Below, in pieces: positions 8,984 through 17,725 of a stretch of 64,000 nucleotides of DNA (position 1 is its first letter; each line of letters opens with the position of its first letter). The notes under the pieces are model-generated. The model was given only the letters and a program-made list of their open reading frames with translations. It searched no databases and had not been told where the DNA came from. The DNA comes from Marinimicrobium sp050113635 (GTDB taxonomy: Bacteria > Pseudomonadota > Gammaproteobacteria > Pseudomonadales > Cellvibrionaceae). A program made the position numbers and the translations under genes. The DNA is taken from positions 310,001 through 374,000 of the forward strand of contig NZ_JBNJLT010000003.1 in NCBI RefSeq assembly GCF_050113635.1. Direction: 5' to 3'.

Positions 8984-9027
8984 CCAGGACGACCTGGACC
9001 GGGAAAGAATCACGCGGGACGACCCGC
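8984..9027 (+). promoter_or_regulatory. Guanidine-II riboswitch motif (mini-ykkC), two ACGA hairpins
   Basis: Two small hairpins occur in tandem: CCAGG-ACGA-CCTGG at 8984-8997 and GCGGG-ACGA-CCCGC at 9014-9027, with a 16-nt linker. Paired hairpins with identical ACGR loops closed by G-C are the defining feature of the guanidine-II class, in which the loops dimerise around guanidine and expose the ribosome site. The carboxylase ATG is 22 bases past the second hairpin, suitable for translational control. Such a motif inside an operon already headed by a guanidine-I switch is unusual. Confidence 0.8.
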
Positions 9028-9049
9028 ACCGACATCGAGAGCTCAAGCG

Positions 9050-12000
9050 ATGTTTACTAAAGTCCTGATCGCCAATCGCGGCGCCATCGCCGTGCGCATT
9101 ATCCGTACTCTCAAAAAGCTGGGCATAGCCTCCGTGGCGGTTTACGCCGACGCTGATGCGGATTCGCTACACGTCACGCTGGCCGATGAAGCGTTTCCGC
9201 TCGGTGAAGGTGCCGCTACCGACACCTATCTTGACCAGGAAAAACTGTTCGCTGTTGCGGAGCAATCCGGCGCTCAAGCCGTGCATCCCGGCTACGGCTT
9301 CTTGAGTGAAAATCCCGACTTTGTGCGCGCCTGTGAGCGTCGCGGCATTGCGTTTATCGGACCCACTCCCGAGCAAATGAATACGTTCGGCCTGAAGCAC
9401 ACCGCGCGTGCACTGGCGCAGGAAAACGATGTGCCGCTGCTGCCGGGCACCGAGCTGTTGACCAACATCGAAGAGGCGCTGGGCGCGGCCGAACGTATCG
9501 GTTATCCGGTCATGCTGAAAAGTACCGCCGGGGGCGGCGGTATCGGCATGCAGACCTGCTTCTCCGGCGATGAACTGCGCAAGGCGTTCGACACGGTGAA
9601 AAGGTTGAGCGCCAATAACTTCTCCAATGATGGCGTCTTCGTCGAGAAATACATCGAGCATGCCCGGCATATCGAAGTACAGATTTTTGGTGATGGTCAG
9701 GGGGTGGCGGTGGCACTGGGCGAGCGGGACTGCTCCTCACAGCGACGCCACCAGAAAGTGGTGGAAGAATGCCCCGCGCCCAACCTGCCCGATACGGTGC
9801 GCGAAGCACTGCACCGCACCGCTGTGCGATTGGGGGAGGCGGTTCAGTATCGAAATGCCGGAACGGTAGAGTTCATTCTGGATGCGGCCGATAACCGGTT
9901 TTATTTTCTGGAGGTCAATACCCGTCTGCAGGTCGAACACGGCGTTACGGAACAGGTATACGGTGTGGATCTGGTGGAGTGGATGTTGCGCCAGGCGGCA
10001 AATGAGCTCGGAGATCTCAAGGCGCGCTGCGCCGCACTGACCCCGCAAGGCTACGCGGTGCAGGCCCGGATCTATGCGGAAGATGCCAATAAGAATTTTC
10101 AGCCCAGTGCCGGCCTGTTGAGCGCGGTCACGTTTCCGGAGTCGGACCGGCGGCAACGGCGTATTGACACCTGGGTGGAAGCCGGCCTGACAGTATCGCC
10201 GTACTTCGATCCCATGCTGGCCAAGATCATTGTGTGGCGGGAGACCCGCGAGGCGGCGCTGAGCGCACTTGACGATACGTTGGCGGCAACCGTAGTGGAG
10301 GGAATTGAGACCAACACCGATTACGTTCGTCGTATCCTGGCTACTTCGGAATTTCGTGAAGGAAGGGTGTACACCCGCTTTCTCAACACGATGCCCTATA
10401 CACCTCCGACGCTGGATGTCTTGACGGCGGGCACCATGACCACCGTGCAGGATTATCCTGGCCGTACAGGTTACTGGGATATCGGCGTTCCTCCTTCCGG
10501 TCCTTTCGACAGCTACTCGTTACGACTGGGTAACCGTCTGCTGGGAAATCCCGAAGGCATGGCCGGGCTGGAAATTACCCTGAATGGCCCCGCTCTGAAA
10601 TTCAACACCACCACCGATTTTGTGCTGGCCGGTGCCGAGCTGGAGGCGACACTTGATCAGGCGCCGGTGTCATTGTGGCAGCCGATAAGGGCTCAGGCGG
10701 GGCAGGTACTTAAACTGGGCAAGGTAACAGGTGCCGGTGCCCGCACCTATTTAATGGTGGCGGGAGGTTTTCAATGTGCGGATTATCTGGGCTCGAAATC
10801 CACCTTTACCCTGGGGAAGTTCGGTGGCTTTGCCGGTCGGGCTCTGCGCACTGGCGATGTGCTGCACCTGGCGGCAACGCCCGTGGCAGAGCGTACCGCC
10901 ATTCTGCCACAGAAGCTGCAACCGCCGATTGATCATCAGTGGCAGTTGCGCGTTATCTATGGCCCTCACGGCGCGCCCGATTTCTTCACCGAAGAGGACA
11001 TGCACACGTTCTTCCAGCACCGTTGGGAGGTGCATTACAACTCCAGTCGCACCGGTATTCGGCTGATCGGGCCCAAGCCTGAATGGGCGCGACGCGATGG
11101 CGGCGAAGCCGGTCTTCACCCCTCGAATATTCATGACAACGCCTACGCGATTGGGACGGTGGATTTCACCGGTGATATGCCGGTCATTCTCGGCCCGGAT
11201 GGCCCTTCGCTGGGGGGCTTTGTCTGTCCGGTAACGGTGGTTGCCGCCGACTTGTGGAAGCTCGGTCAGCTCAAGGCCGGAGATCGGGTGCAGTTTGTGC
11301 CCATCAGCCTGGCGGATGCCAACCGCCTGGAAAGCGAACAGCGGGAACAAATCAGCGCGTTGCAGCTGGTTGAGTCGACGCCAGTGGAGCCTCTGCCCGT
11401 TCCGGCATTAATCGCACGAACCCCGGTATTGAAAACGCTCTCAGGGGAAGACACCGGTGTGCCCGTTGTCTACCGCCCCTCCGGTGATCACTATCTGTTG
11501 GTGGAATACGGACCCTTGCAGCTGGATATTCGCTTGCGTTTCCGTGCCCATGCGTTGATGTTGCATTTGCAGGAGCGGAACCTGGACGGCATCCTGGAGA
11601 TGACGCCGGGGATTCGCTCGCTGCAGATTCACTATGACAGCCTGTCGCTCTCCACTGAGAGTCTGTTGAGTTTGCTGGAACAGGCGGAACGACAGCTGAC
11701 GGACATCGACGAGCTGGAAGTGCCTTCCCGGATTGTGCACTTGCCACTGAGCTGGGACGACCCGGCCTGCCGTCAGGCGGCGGAGAAATATATGCAGTCC
11801 GTGCGGCGCGACGCACCGTGGTGCCCGGATAATATCGAGTTTATCCGGCGAATCAACGGCCTCGATTCCATTGATGATGTAAAACGCATCGTGTTCGATG
11901 CCAGCTATGTGGTGATGGGGCTCGGTGATGTTTATCTGGGTGCCCCCGTGGCCACACCGCTGGACCCACGCCATCGGTTGGTCACCACCAAGTACAATCC

Positions 12001-12664
12001 CGCACGCACCTGGACGGCGGAGAACTCAGTGGGCATCGGCGGCTCCTATTTGTGTGTGTACGGCATGGAAGGACCGGGCGGCTATCAGTTCGTCGGTCGC
12101 ACGGTTCAGATGTGGAACCGCTATCGCCGCACTCGCGAGTTCAGCGAACCCTGGTTGTTGCGTTTCTTTGACCAGATTCGTTTTTACGAAGTCAGCCATG
12201 AAGAGTTGCAAACCCTGCGTCGCGACTTTCCCAAGGGCCAGTACCCGTTGCGCATCGAGGAGACCACGTTTCGACTAAAAGATTACGAAGACTTCATTGA
12301 CCGGCACCAGGCTGATATCGACACCTTCGTCACCCGTCGTAACGAGGCTTTTAATGAGGAGCTTCAGCGCTGGATTGATAACGGCCAGATGAATTTCGAC
12401 TCGTCGGGCCAAGAGGCGCGGGAGACTCAAGAGGATGCGCTGTCCGATGACGCCATTGCCGTGGAAAGTCATGTGGCAGGTAATGTGTGGCAGTTTATGG
12501 TGAAAGTGGGGGATCGCATTAACGCCGGCGATGTGGTGTGCATTCTGGAGTCCATGAAGATGGAAATTGAAGTGGTGGCGCCAGAAGGTGGGGAGGTGTT
12601 GGCGTTGTCCCGCCCGGAAGGGCAATCCGTCAGTGCGGGTGACCGGCTGTTGATACTGGGTTGA
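9050..12664 (+). CDS. Biotin-dependent guanidine carboxylase (urea carboxylase family)
   Basis: A 1204-aa multidomain enzyme predicted to carboxylate guanidine with ATP and bicarbonate. In order: a biotin carboxylase half (about 1-445, with the glycine-rich TAGGGGIGMQ loop and EVNTRLQVEHGVTE); a KipA/AHS2-like domain (about 453-760) and a KipI/AHS1-like domain (about 800-1065), together the carboxyltransferase; and a C-terminal biotinyl domain with ESMKM, the biotinylated lysine being K1170. Length and order match urea carboxylases. The guanidine riboswitches, DUF1989 partners and transporter argue for guanidine as substrate. No allophanate hydrolase domain is fused and none follows, so the last step must be encoded elsewhere. 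GAGAG lies upstream of the ATG. Confidence 0.93.
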   Translation: MFTKVLIANRGAIAVRIIRTLKKLGIASVAVYADADADSLHVTLADEAFPLGEGAATDTYLDQEKLFAVAEQSGAQAVHPGYGFLSENPDFVRACERRGIAFIGPTPEQMNTFGLKHTARALAQENDVPLLPGTELLTNIEEALGAAERIGYPVMLKSTAGGGGIGMQTCFSGDELRKAFDTVKRLSANNFSNDGVFVEKYIEHARHIEVQIFGDGQGVAVALGERDCSSQRRHQKVVEECPAPNLPDTVREALHRTAVRLGEAVQYRNAGTVEFILDAADNRFYFLEVNTRLQVEHGVTEQVYGVDLVEWMLRQAANELGDLKARCAALTPQGYAVQARIYAEDANKNFQPSAGLLSAVTFPESDRRQRRIDTWVEAGLTVSPYFDPMLAKIIVWRETREAALSALDDTLAATVVEGIETNTDYVRRILATSEFREGRVYTRFLNTMPYTPPTLDVLTAGTMTTVQDYPGRTGYWDIGVPPSGPFDSYSLRLGNRLLGNPEGMAGLEITLNGPALKFNTTTDFVLAGAELEATLDQAPVSLWQPIRAQAGQVLKLGKVTGAGARTYLMVAGGFQCADYLGSKSTFTLGKFGGFAGRALRTGDVLHLAATPVAERTAILPQKLQPPIDHQWQLRVIYGPHGAPDFFTEEDMHTFFQHRWEVHYNSSRTGIRLIGPKPEWARRDGGEAGLHPSNIHDNAYAIGTVDFTGDMPVILGPDGPSLGGFVCPVTVVAADLWKLGQLKAGDRVQFVPISLADANRLESEQREQISALQLVESTPVEPLPVPALIARTPVLKTLSGEDTGVPVVYRPSGDHYLLVEYGPLQLDIRLRFRAHALMLHLQERNLDGILEMTPGIRSLQIHYDSLSLSTESLLSLLEQAERQLTDIDELEVPSRIVHLPLSWDDPACRQAAEKYMQSVRRDAPWCPDNIEFIRRINGLDSIDDVKRIVFDASYVVMGLGDVYLGAPVATPLDPRHRLVTTKYNPARTWTAENSVGIGGSYLCVYGMEGPGGYQFVGRTVQMWNRYRRTREFSEPWLLRFFDQIRFYEVSHEELQTLRRDFPKGQYPLRIEETTFRLKDYEDFIDRHQADIDTFVTRRNEAFNEELQRWIDNGQMNFDSSGQEARETQEDALSDDAIAVESHVAGNVWQFMVKVGDRINAGDVVCILESMKMEIEVVAPEGGEVLALSRPEGQSVSAGDRLLILG

Positions 12665-12787
12665 GGTTGGCATGAGCCAGGGACGGCGGCCATGGTATAC
12701 TGCGCAAATACGTTGCCACCAGAGTTCCTTTGGTGTGTTAGTTGCGATGGTGTGTCAGTTGCGATCTCAGGTAGTGTTTCTAGTACT

Positions 12788-13186
12788 ATGGCGAAGAAAA
12801 AACCGGAAGTGAAACTCCGCAGTTGGGGGCGATATACCCCACTCGATACCCGCTCCAAAGAGCTGCCTCAACTGATTAAGATGACTCACGATATTCCCTG
12901 TGAACTGGGCGTGGAATTCGGGTATATCGCCAATATTCGCAAAGCCAAAAACAAAAAGCTGTATTACTGCATTTATCACCCCGATATACCCGACCAAGAG
13001 GGCGGTGTTCTGCCGCCGTTTGATGGCGAGGAATACATTCGCCAAAACGACTGGGACTTTTTCATCGGGGACACCATTTGGGAACCCATCGACAACAAGG
13101 CCGGACCCTGGCGGGTGACCCTGTCCATCGATGGGCAGATGATCGCGGATGAAACCTTTAACCTGATACTTCCAGAGTCCTGTTAA
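12788..13186 (+). CDS. DUF3859-type hypothetical protein
   Basis: A 132-aa soluble protein with no signal peptide or membrane segment. The basic MAKKK start is followed by a beta-rich core containing ELGVEFGYIANI, IYHPDIPDQEGG and FFIGDTIWEPID, and it closes with a WRVTLSIDGQ strand. The pattern fits the DUF3859 family, whose function is unknown. I chose the ATG at 12788; the longer frame from 12692 adds 32 atypical residues. It lies 123 bases beyond the carboxylase gene and ends 6 bases before the convergent RimK-like gene, so it is probably not part of the guanidine operon. Confidence 0.7.
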   Translation: MAKKKPEVKLRSWGRYTPLDTRSKELPQLIKMTHDIPCELGVEFGYIANIRKAKNKKLYYCIYHPDIPDQEGGVLPPFDGEEYIRQNDWDFFIGDTIWEPIDNKAGPWRVTLSIDGQMIADETFNLILPESC

Positions 13187-13192
13187 CCGGCC

Positions 13193-14677
13193 TTACAGGG
13201 CCTCGCGCAATCGGCGTATGGTCTGTACGCGGTTAATGAATTCCTGCATGATCAGCGTGTAAAGTTCATCACCGATAAACTCATCTTCCACCCCCGCATC
13301 AATGCTGGGGTTGTCATTCACTTCAATGACCACCACGCGGTTGCCGGTCTGTTTCAAATCCACACCGTACAAGCCTTTGCCAATTAACCCGGCCGCTTTG
13401 ACCGCTGTGTTAATGACTTTTTTGGGCACCTCATAGGTTGGCATGGTTTGATAGCCACCGGACGGGTCACCCGTGTTGCTGTGGTCGTATATCTGCCAGT
13501 GGTTGCGCGCCATAAAATACTGGCAGGCATAGAGCGGTTTACCGTTGAGAACGCCCACCCGCCAATCGAACTCGGTGTACAGATATTCTTGGGCCAGTAA
13601 CAGGGCAGAGTGTTTTAGCAGTTCGGTGACACCATTTTCCAGCTCCTGCCGGTTCTCCGCCTTAATCATTCCTCGGGAAAATGAGCCGTCCGGGATTTTC
13701 AGGATAATGGGAAACCCCAGGTCGGCTTCCAGTTTGTCCATTGACTTTTTATCCCGCGTGGAGATCAGACGGGTTTGAGGCGTATCGATCTTGCGAGCGG
13801 CAAACAGGTCCGCAAGATAGACTTTGTTGGTACAGCGGATGATGGACTGCGGATCATCGATGACCGCCAGGCCCTCGGCTTCGGCGCGACAGGCAAACTG
13901 GAAGGTGTGGTGGTCAATATTGGTGGTTTCCCGGATAAACAGCATGTCGTATTCGGGCAGTTTGCGAATGTCCTTGCGGCCGATAAAGTCCACGTTGATC
14001 CCGAGGCGGTTGCCGGCCTTGACGAATTTTTTCAACGCCTTGCTGTCGCTGGGCGGCAGCTTTTCCTCGGAGTCAACCAGGATCGCCATTTCATAGCGGC
14101 TGATGGTGCGGGTTTTGGGTTTGCGCCACAGCTGCGCACTGAACCGATCCAGCGCATTGGCAAAGGCCTCCTGCTCAGGTTCGGTCAGGGTGTGCACGGG
14201 GGCCACTTTCAGACTGCTGATCCGCCAGCCGCCGCGCCACTTCAGTTCCGCTTGCAAAATCGGGCAGGGCTGTTGTTCGAACAACTCGCGCGCCAGCTTT
14301 TTCAGTTCCGGCACACTGCTTTCGCCAAAAAAGATCCAGAACGTGAACGTGTCCTCGTCGCGGTCGGCGAGCTTGTTAAGAAACTTTTCGGCCTGGCTTT
14401 GCAGATGCTCTTCAATTACGGAAAAGCTGCTGCGATCGCGTAGATCGTTCAGCGTTTTTACGGAGGGAATAACGGAGTGCCCCCGGGCTTCGGCCAGTAG
14501 CGAGCAGTAGTAGCCCTTACTCAGGTAGCCGAACTTTCGACTCAGGTTAATAACCCGGGTACGGCTGTTGGCAGGTGTGGACAATTGCAGATAGTCATCA
14601 AAAGTGATGACTTGCTCACTGGGAAAGTAAGGCGCCCAATCCTGGGGGGATTCCACCACAATTAATAATCGGGACAT
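13193..14677 (-). CDS. RimK-like ATP-grasp ligase with N-terminal RLAN domain
   Basis: A 494-aa cytoplasmic protein. Residues about 1-180 match the RimK-like ATP-grasp N-terminal (RLAN) region, and residues about 275-490 are an ATP-grasp fold with ILKIPDGSFSRGM, AQEYLYTEFDWRVGVLNG and the metal-binding end VVVIEVNDNPSIDAG. Related ATP-grasp enzymes join amino acids to proteins, peptides or small molecules through an acyl phosphate; the substrate of this subgroup is unknown. It is monocistronic and convergent with the DUF3859 gene. It may work with the GNAT-nitrilase fusion at the left end of the window, but that is speculative. Confidence 0.88.
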   Translation of the reverse strand: MSRLLIVVESPQDWAPYFPSEQVITFDDYLQLSTPANSRTRVINLSRKFGYLSKGYYCSLLAEARGHSVIPSVKTLNDLRDRSSFSVIEEHLQSQAEKFLNKLADRDEDTFTFWIFFGESSVPELKKLARELFEQQPCPILQAELKWRGGWRISSLKVAPVHTLTEPEQEAFANALDRFSAQLWRKPKTRTISRYEMAILVDSEEKLPPSDSKALKKFVKAGNRLGINVDFIGRKDIRKLPEYDMLFIRETTNIDHHTFQFACRAEAEGLAVIDDPQSIIRCTNKVYLADLFAARKIDTPQTRLISTRDKKSMDKLEADLGFPIILKIPDGSFSRGMIKAENRQELENGVTELLKHSALLLAQEYLYTEFDWRVGVLNGKPLYACQYFMARNHWQIYDHSNTGDPSGGYQTMPTYEVPKKVINTAVKAAGLIGKGLYGVDLKQTGNRVVVIEVNDNPSIDAGVEDEFIGDELYTLIMQEFINRVQTIRRLREAL

Positions 14678-14824
14678 GCGATCTGGACCCTTTGGCTCAC
14701 ACCGACGTTTGGCTCTGTTCGAGCCGATGGTTATTTAGTGATGTATGTTTAGCAATGGTTCATTGGCACTCGGTTTAATGCGGTGTGGTGTGTGACTGTG
14801 TGGCGTGCACCGTGGCCGCCACAC

Positions 14825-15637
14825 TCACTCGGTTTCCACCGGCGTGTCTGGATGATTACCCCATTCGGCCCACGAGCCATGGTAGCCCTTGATGTCAAAC
14901 CCCAGGCTCTTGCCCACTAAATACGTGAATCCAGAGCGGTGGTGGCTTTGGCAGTGCGTCACGATAGGTTTGTCACGAGTCAGTCCGCGTTCAGCCAGAA
15001 ACGGTTCGGCATCAGGGCGGATACGAAGGCCATTGTTGTGGTCCATGAGTTGGGTCCACTCGATATTGACCGCACCCGGAATGTGTCCGCCTTTCATGGC
15101 CAGCGCCTTTTCGCCGCTGTATTCCTGGGGGCTGCGGGCGTCCCACACACGGAAGTCCGGGTTGTCTAGCCCTTCCAGGATTTCCGGAATTTCCACCAGT
15201 ACCGCAGGATTAATGGTGACTTCGGCGTTGGTCGGCGTCACCTGGGGAATATGACGGCTCAGGGGTAATCCATCGCTTTTCCAGGCCTGCAGGCCACCGT
15301 TGAGGTAGGAATAGCGGGTATGGCCGATGGCATCCAGCGTCCAGATAAAACGACCGGCCCAGCCTCCGCCTTCGTCGTCGTAAACAACAAAGTGCGTGTC
15401 GGGGGTTAATCCGAGAAAGGAGAATAACCGGTTGAGCTGCTCGGCCGTGGCAATACGCCCCGGCGCTGGAGGAATATTGCTCAGCAACATTTGTGGAGGA
15501 ATATGCAGCGCCCCTTCCACATGGCCGCTCTGGTAACTTTGCTCGCCGCACAGGTCAACAATACGCAGGTTGTCCGGTGGTGTTTCAAGCTGTTTGGCCA
15601 GCTCAGCGGGTTCGATAATCAATGGCAAATCGGGCAT
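14825..15637 (-). CDS. Thiosulfate/3-mercaptopyruvate sulfurtransferase (tandem rhodanese)
   Basis: A 270-aa protein with two rhodanese domains (about 5-125 and 145-265). Only the C-terminal one has the active cysteine, C229, in the loop CQSHHRS. The N-terminal domain is inactive, as in all members. It would transfer sulfane sulfur from thiosulfate or mercaptopyruvate to an acceptor in the cytoplasm. The loop differs from the CGSGVTA loop of typical mercaptopyruvate enzymes, so the donor cannot be fixed. It neighbours rsgA and orn, as its homologues do in pseudomonads. Confidence 0.92.
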   Translation of the reverse strand: MPDLPLIIEPAELAKQLETPPDNLRIVDLCGEQSYQSGHVEGALHIPPQMLLSNIPPAPGRIATAEQLNRLFSFLGLTPDTHFVVYDDEGGGWAGRFIWTLDAIGHTRYSYLNGGLQAWKSDGLPLSRHIPQVTPTNAEVTINPAVLVEIPEILEGLDNPDFRVWDARSPQEYSGEKALAMKGGHIPGAVNIEWTQLMDHNNGLRIRPDAEPFLAERGLTRDKPIVTHCQSHHRSGFTYLVGKSLGFDIKGYHGSWAEWGNHPDTPVETE

Positions 15638-15798
15638 AGTCTCATCCTTATATCACAGCGTTCTCTATGTCACATATCACAATATTCTCTACCGGCGCGT
15701 CATGCGCGCGGTCACGACAGTGATTTATACAGTCTCTGGTTCTAGCATAGCGCCGATAGCGGCGGACTCAAGAGGAATTGGTGTGCCCGCGCGGAAAA

Positions 15799-16809
15799 TC
15801 AGCGCGGACCGGCCAGGCTCTCCAGAATTTGACGACAGCTGGCGGCTCGACGCACACTGATGGCGCCGTTTTCCTCGGCTTCCCGGATAGCGCAACCCGG
15901 TTCGCCTTCGTGGGCACAGTCGCGAAATTTGCAACGACCGAGGAATGGGCGAAACTCAATAAAGTTTTCCAATACCTCATCGCGGCTCATATGCCACAAC
16001 CCAAATTCACGAACTCCAGGCGAATCAATAAGACGACCGCCACCGGGAAAATGAAACAGTTCCGTATTGGTGGTGGTATGGCTGCCGGTCTCTCGCTCCG
16101 AAAGTCGTCCCACTTTTAAATCCTGATCCGGCAAAAGATAACTGGCCAATGAGGACTTGCCCACGCCGGACTGGCCAACGAAGACGCTGGTGCTCTCGCG
16201 GAGTTGCTCCGCGAGAGCCGTCATGCCCTCGCCGGTGGTCGCCGATACCCGTAAAACGCGGTAACCGAGCCGGGTGTACAATGCTTGTATTTCGTCAATC
16301 TTGTCGAGAACCGTCGCATCGATGACGTCGCATTTGTTGATGACCAGCGCCGGGGTAATATCGCTGGCTTCAATGGCAATCAGGTAGCGGTCCACCAAAC
16401 TGAAATGGGGCTCAGGCTTGGGGGCGATAACGATCAATGCCTGATCGATATTGGCCGCCACGGTTTTCAGATCTCCGTAAGGATCTGGTCGGCATAGAGC
16501 CGAATGGCGGGGCATCACCGCTTCCACAACTCCATAGGGGTTGCCGTCACGCCAAACCACCTGATCGCCGGTCACCAGCGACCCGAGGTTGCTGCGAAAA
16601 TGGCAGCGACGGCGCTCACCATCGGCTTCGATCAGAACCAGCGTGCCGTAGTGAGTGACAACCAATCCCTCTCGTTCGGGCCCCAGCGTGTTTTCATCAA
16701 TGGGGGCCGTCTCCCAGTCCCCCTGCTTGCGTGCGGCGCGGTCCTGGCGTTCCTTTTGAATTTTTTCAATGCGCCAGGCTTGGCGTCGTGTCAGTTTGCG
16801 TTTGCTCAT
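15799..16809 (-). CDS. rsgA: Ribosome small-subunit biogenesis GTPase RsgA
   Basis: A 336-aa circularly permuted GTPase that acts late in 30S maturation. It has an N-terminal OB fold (about 45-110), then the G4 motif NKCD at 158-161 ahead of G1 GQSGVGKSS at 212-220, the permuted order typical of RsgA. A C-terminal zinc knuckle includes CKFRDCAHEGEPGC. The very basic N-terminus (SKRKLTRRQ) is normal. It is divergent from orn, a conserved arrangement in gammaproteobacteria. Confidence 0.97.
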   Translation of the reverse strand: MSKRKLTRRQAWRIEKIQKERQDRAARKQGDWETAPIDENTLGPEREGLVVTHYGTLVLIEADGERRRCHFRSNLGSLVTGDQVVWRDGNPYGVVEAVMPRHSALCRPDPYGDLKTVAANIDQALIVIAPKPEPHFSLVDRYLIAIEASDITPALVINKCDVIDATVLDKIDEIQALYTRLGYRVLRVSATTGEGMTALAEQLRESTSVFVGQSGVGKSSLASYLLPDQDLKVGRLSERETGSHTTTNTELFHFPGGGRLIDSPGVREFGLWHMSRDEVLENFIEFRPFLGRCKFRDCAHEGEPGCAIREAEENGAISVRRAASCRQILESLAGPR

Positions 16810-16968
16810 GCTGGGAGTCGGGCACCGTTTTCCGGGGTCGCCGGGTGGCTGTTGTTCCGCGCGAGTAGGCGGGTTACTCTTTTCAACGCTATTGTGCCTT
16901 AACCTCTGGGGCGCTGTCTCGAATTCTATGTCGAGGATACGCGTTCTGGTGACTGGAAGCTTAAACCT

Positions 16969-17514
16969 ATGTTAAACGAACAACATTTGATCTGGATCGA
17001 CTTGGAAATGACCGGGCTGGACCCGGACCGGGATGTGATCATCGAAATTGCCACCATTGTGACCGACGCGGATCTGAATATCCTCGCCGAGGGGCCGGTG
17101 CACGCCGTTCATCAGCCCGATGAGTTACTGGAGGGCATGGACGAGTGGAATACTCGCCAGCACGGTCAGTCGGGCCTGACCCAGCGCGTACGCGACAGCA
17201 AGGTCAGTCTCAGCGGTGCGGAGGCGGAAACCATCGCCTTTCTGGAACAATGGGTGCCAGCGGGCAAATCCCCGATGTGCGGTAACTCTATCTGCCAGGA
17301 CCGGCGCTTTCTGGTGCGGGGAATGCCGCGACTGGAGAAGTACTTCCACTACCGCAATCTGGATGTGTCCACGGTGAAAGAGCTGGCGCGCCGTTGGCGG
17401 CCTGATGTGCTGGAGGGCGTGAAAAAAGACGGTGCGCACTTGGCGCTGGATGATATCCGGGATTCCATTAACGAATTGAAACACTACCGAACAGAATTTT
17501 TTCGTCTGAAATAG
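16969..17514 (+). CDS. orn: Oligoribonuclease
   Basis: A 181-aa DEDDh-type 3'-5' exonuclease that degrades short RNAs, including pGpG from cyclic-di-GMP turnover, to mononucleotides. D11 and E13 in the motif WIDLEMTGLD start the active site, and HLALDDIRDSI near the C-terminus supplies the final His and Asp. Length equals the family standard. It is divergent from rsgA and convergent with gnd; the gap to gnd holds a nested inverted repeat. Confidence 0.98.
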   Translation: MLNEQHLIWIDLEMTGLDPDRDVIIEIATIVTDADLNILAEGPVHAVHQPDELLEGMDEWNTRQHGQSGLTQRVRDSKVSLSGAEAETIAFLEQWVPAGKSPMCGNSICQDRRFLVRGMPRLEKYFHYRNLDVSTVKELARRWRPDVLEGVKKDGAHLALDDIRDSINELKHYRTEFFRLK

Positions 17515-17528
17515 GGAAAGCTCTGGCC

Positions 17529-17716
17529 CGAATGGCACTGAGTTAAGCGATTGGGCGTTCTTAATCCGGTCACTGCTTCCGGCGCCTTCTTCCGAGACAC
17601 GCCGTAAACCCATCCGTGGGGGCTCGAACGCAGCATCCATGCTGCATACGGTCTCGGAAGAAGGCGCCGGAAGCAGCGCCCTAGCTGTGAGCCGGGGCTT
17701 AACCCAGTGCCATTCG
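17529..17716. repeat. Variable-stem element copy 1: 52-nt core in a 26-bp perfect inverted repeat, with outer arms
   Basis: The core at 17599-17650 (52 nt) contains CGCCGTAAACCCATCC and GCAGCATCCATGCTGC. It is enclosed by a perfect 26-bp inverted repeat (17573-17598 and 17651-17676). A second, outer inverted repeat of 20 bp with one mismatch (17529-17548 and 17697-17716) encloses that. The element fills the gap between the convergent genes orn and gnd. Its core matches copies 2 and 3, in the mutL-miaA gap, while its stem does not. Confidence 0.88.
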
Positions 17717-17725
17717 GCGCAGGCC

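Noticed and set aside
15799..16809. RsgA motif order considered as a gene rearrangement
   Set aside because: The G4-before-G1 order is the normal circular permutation of this GTPase family.
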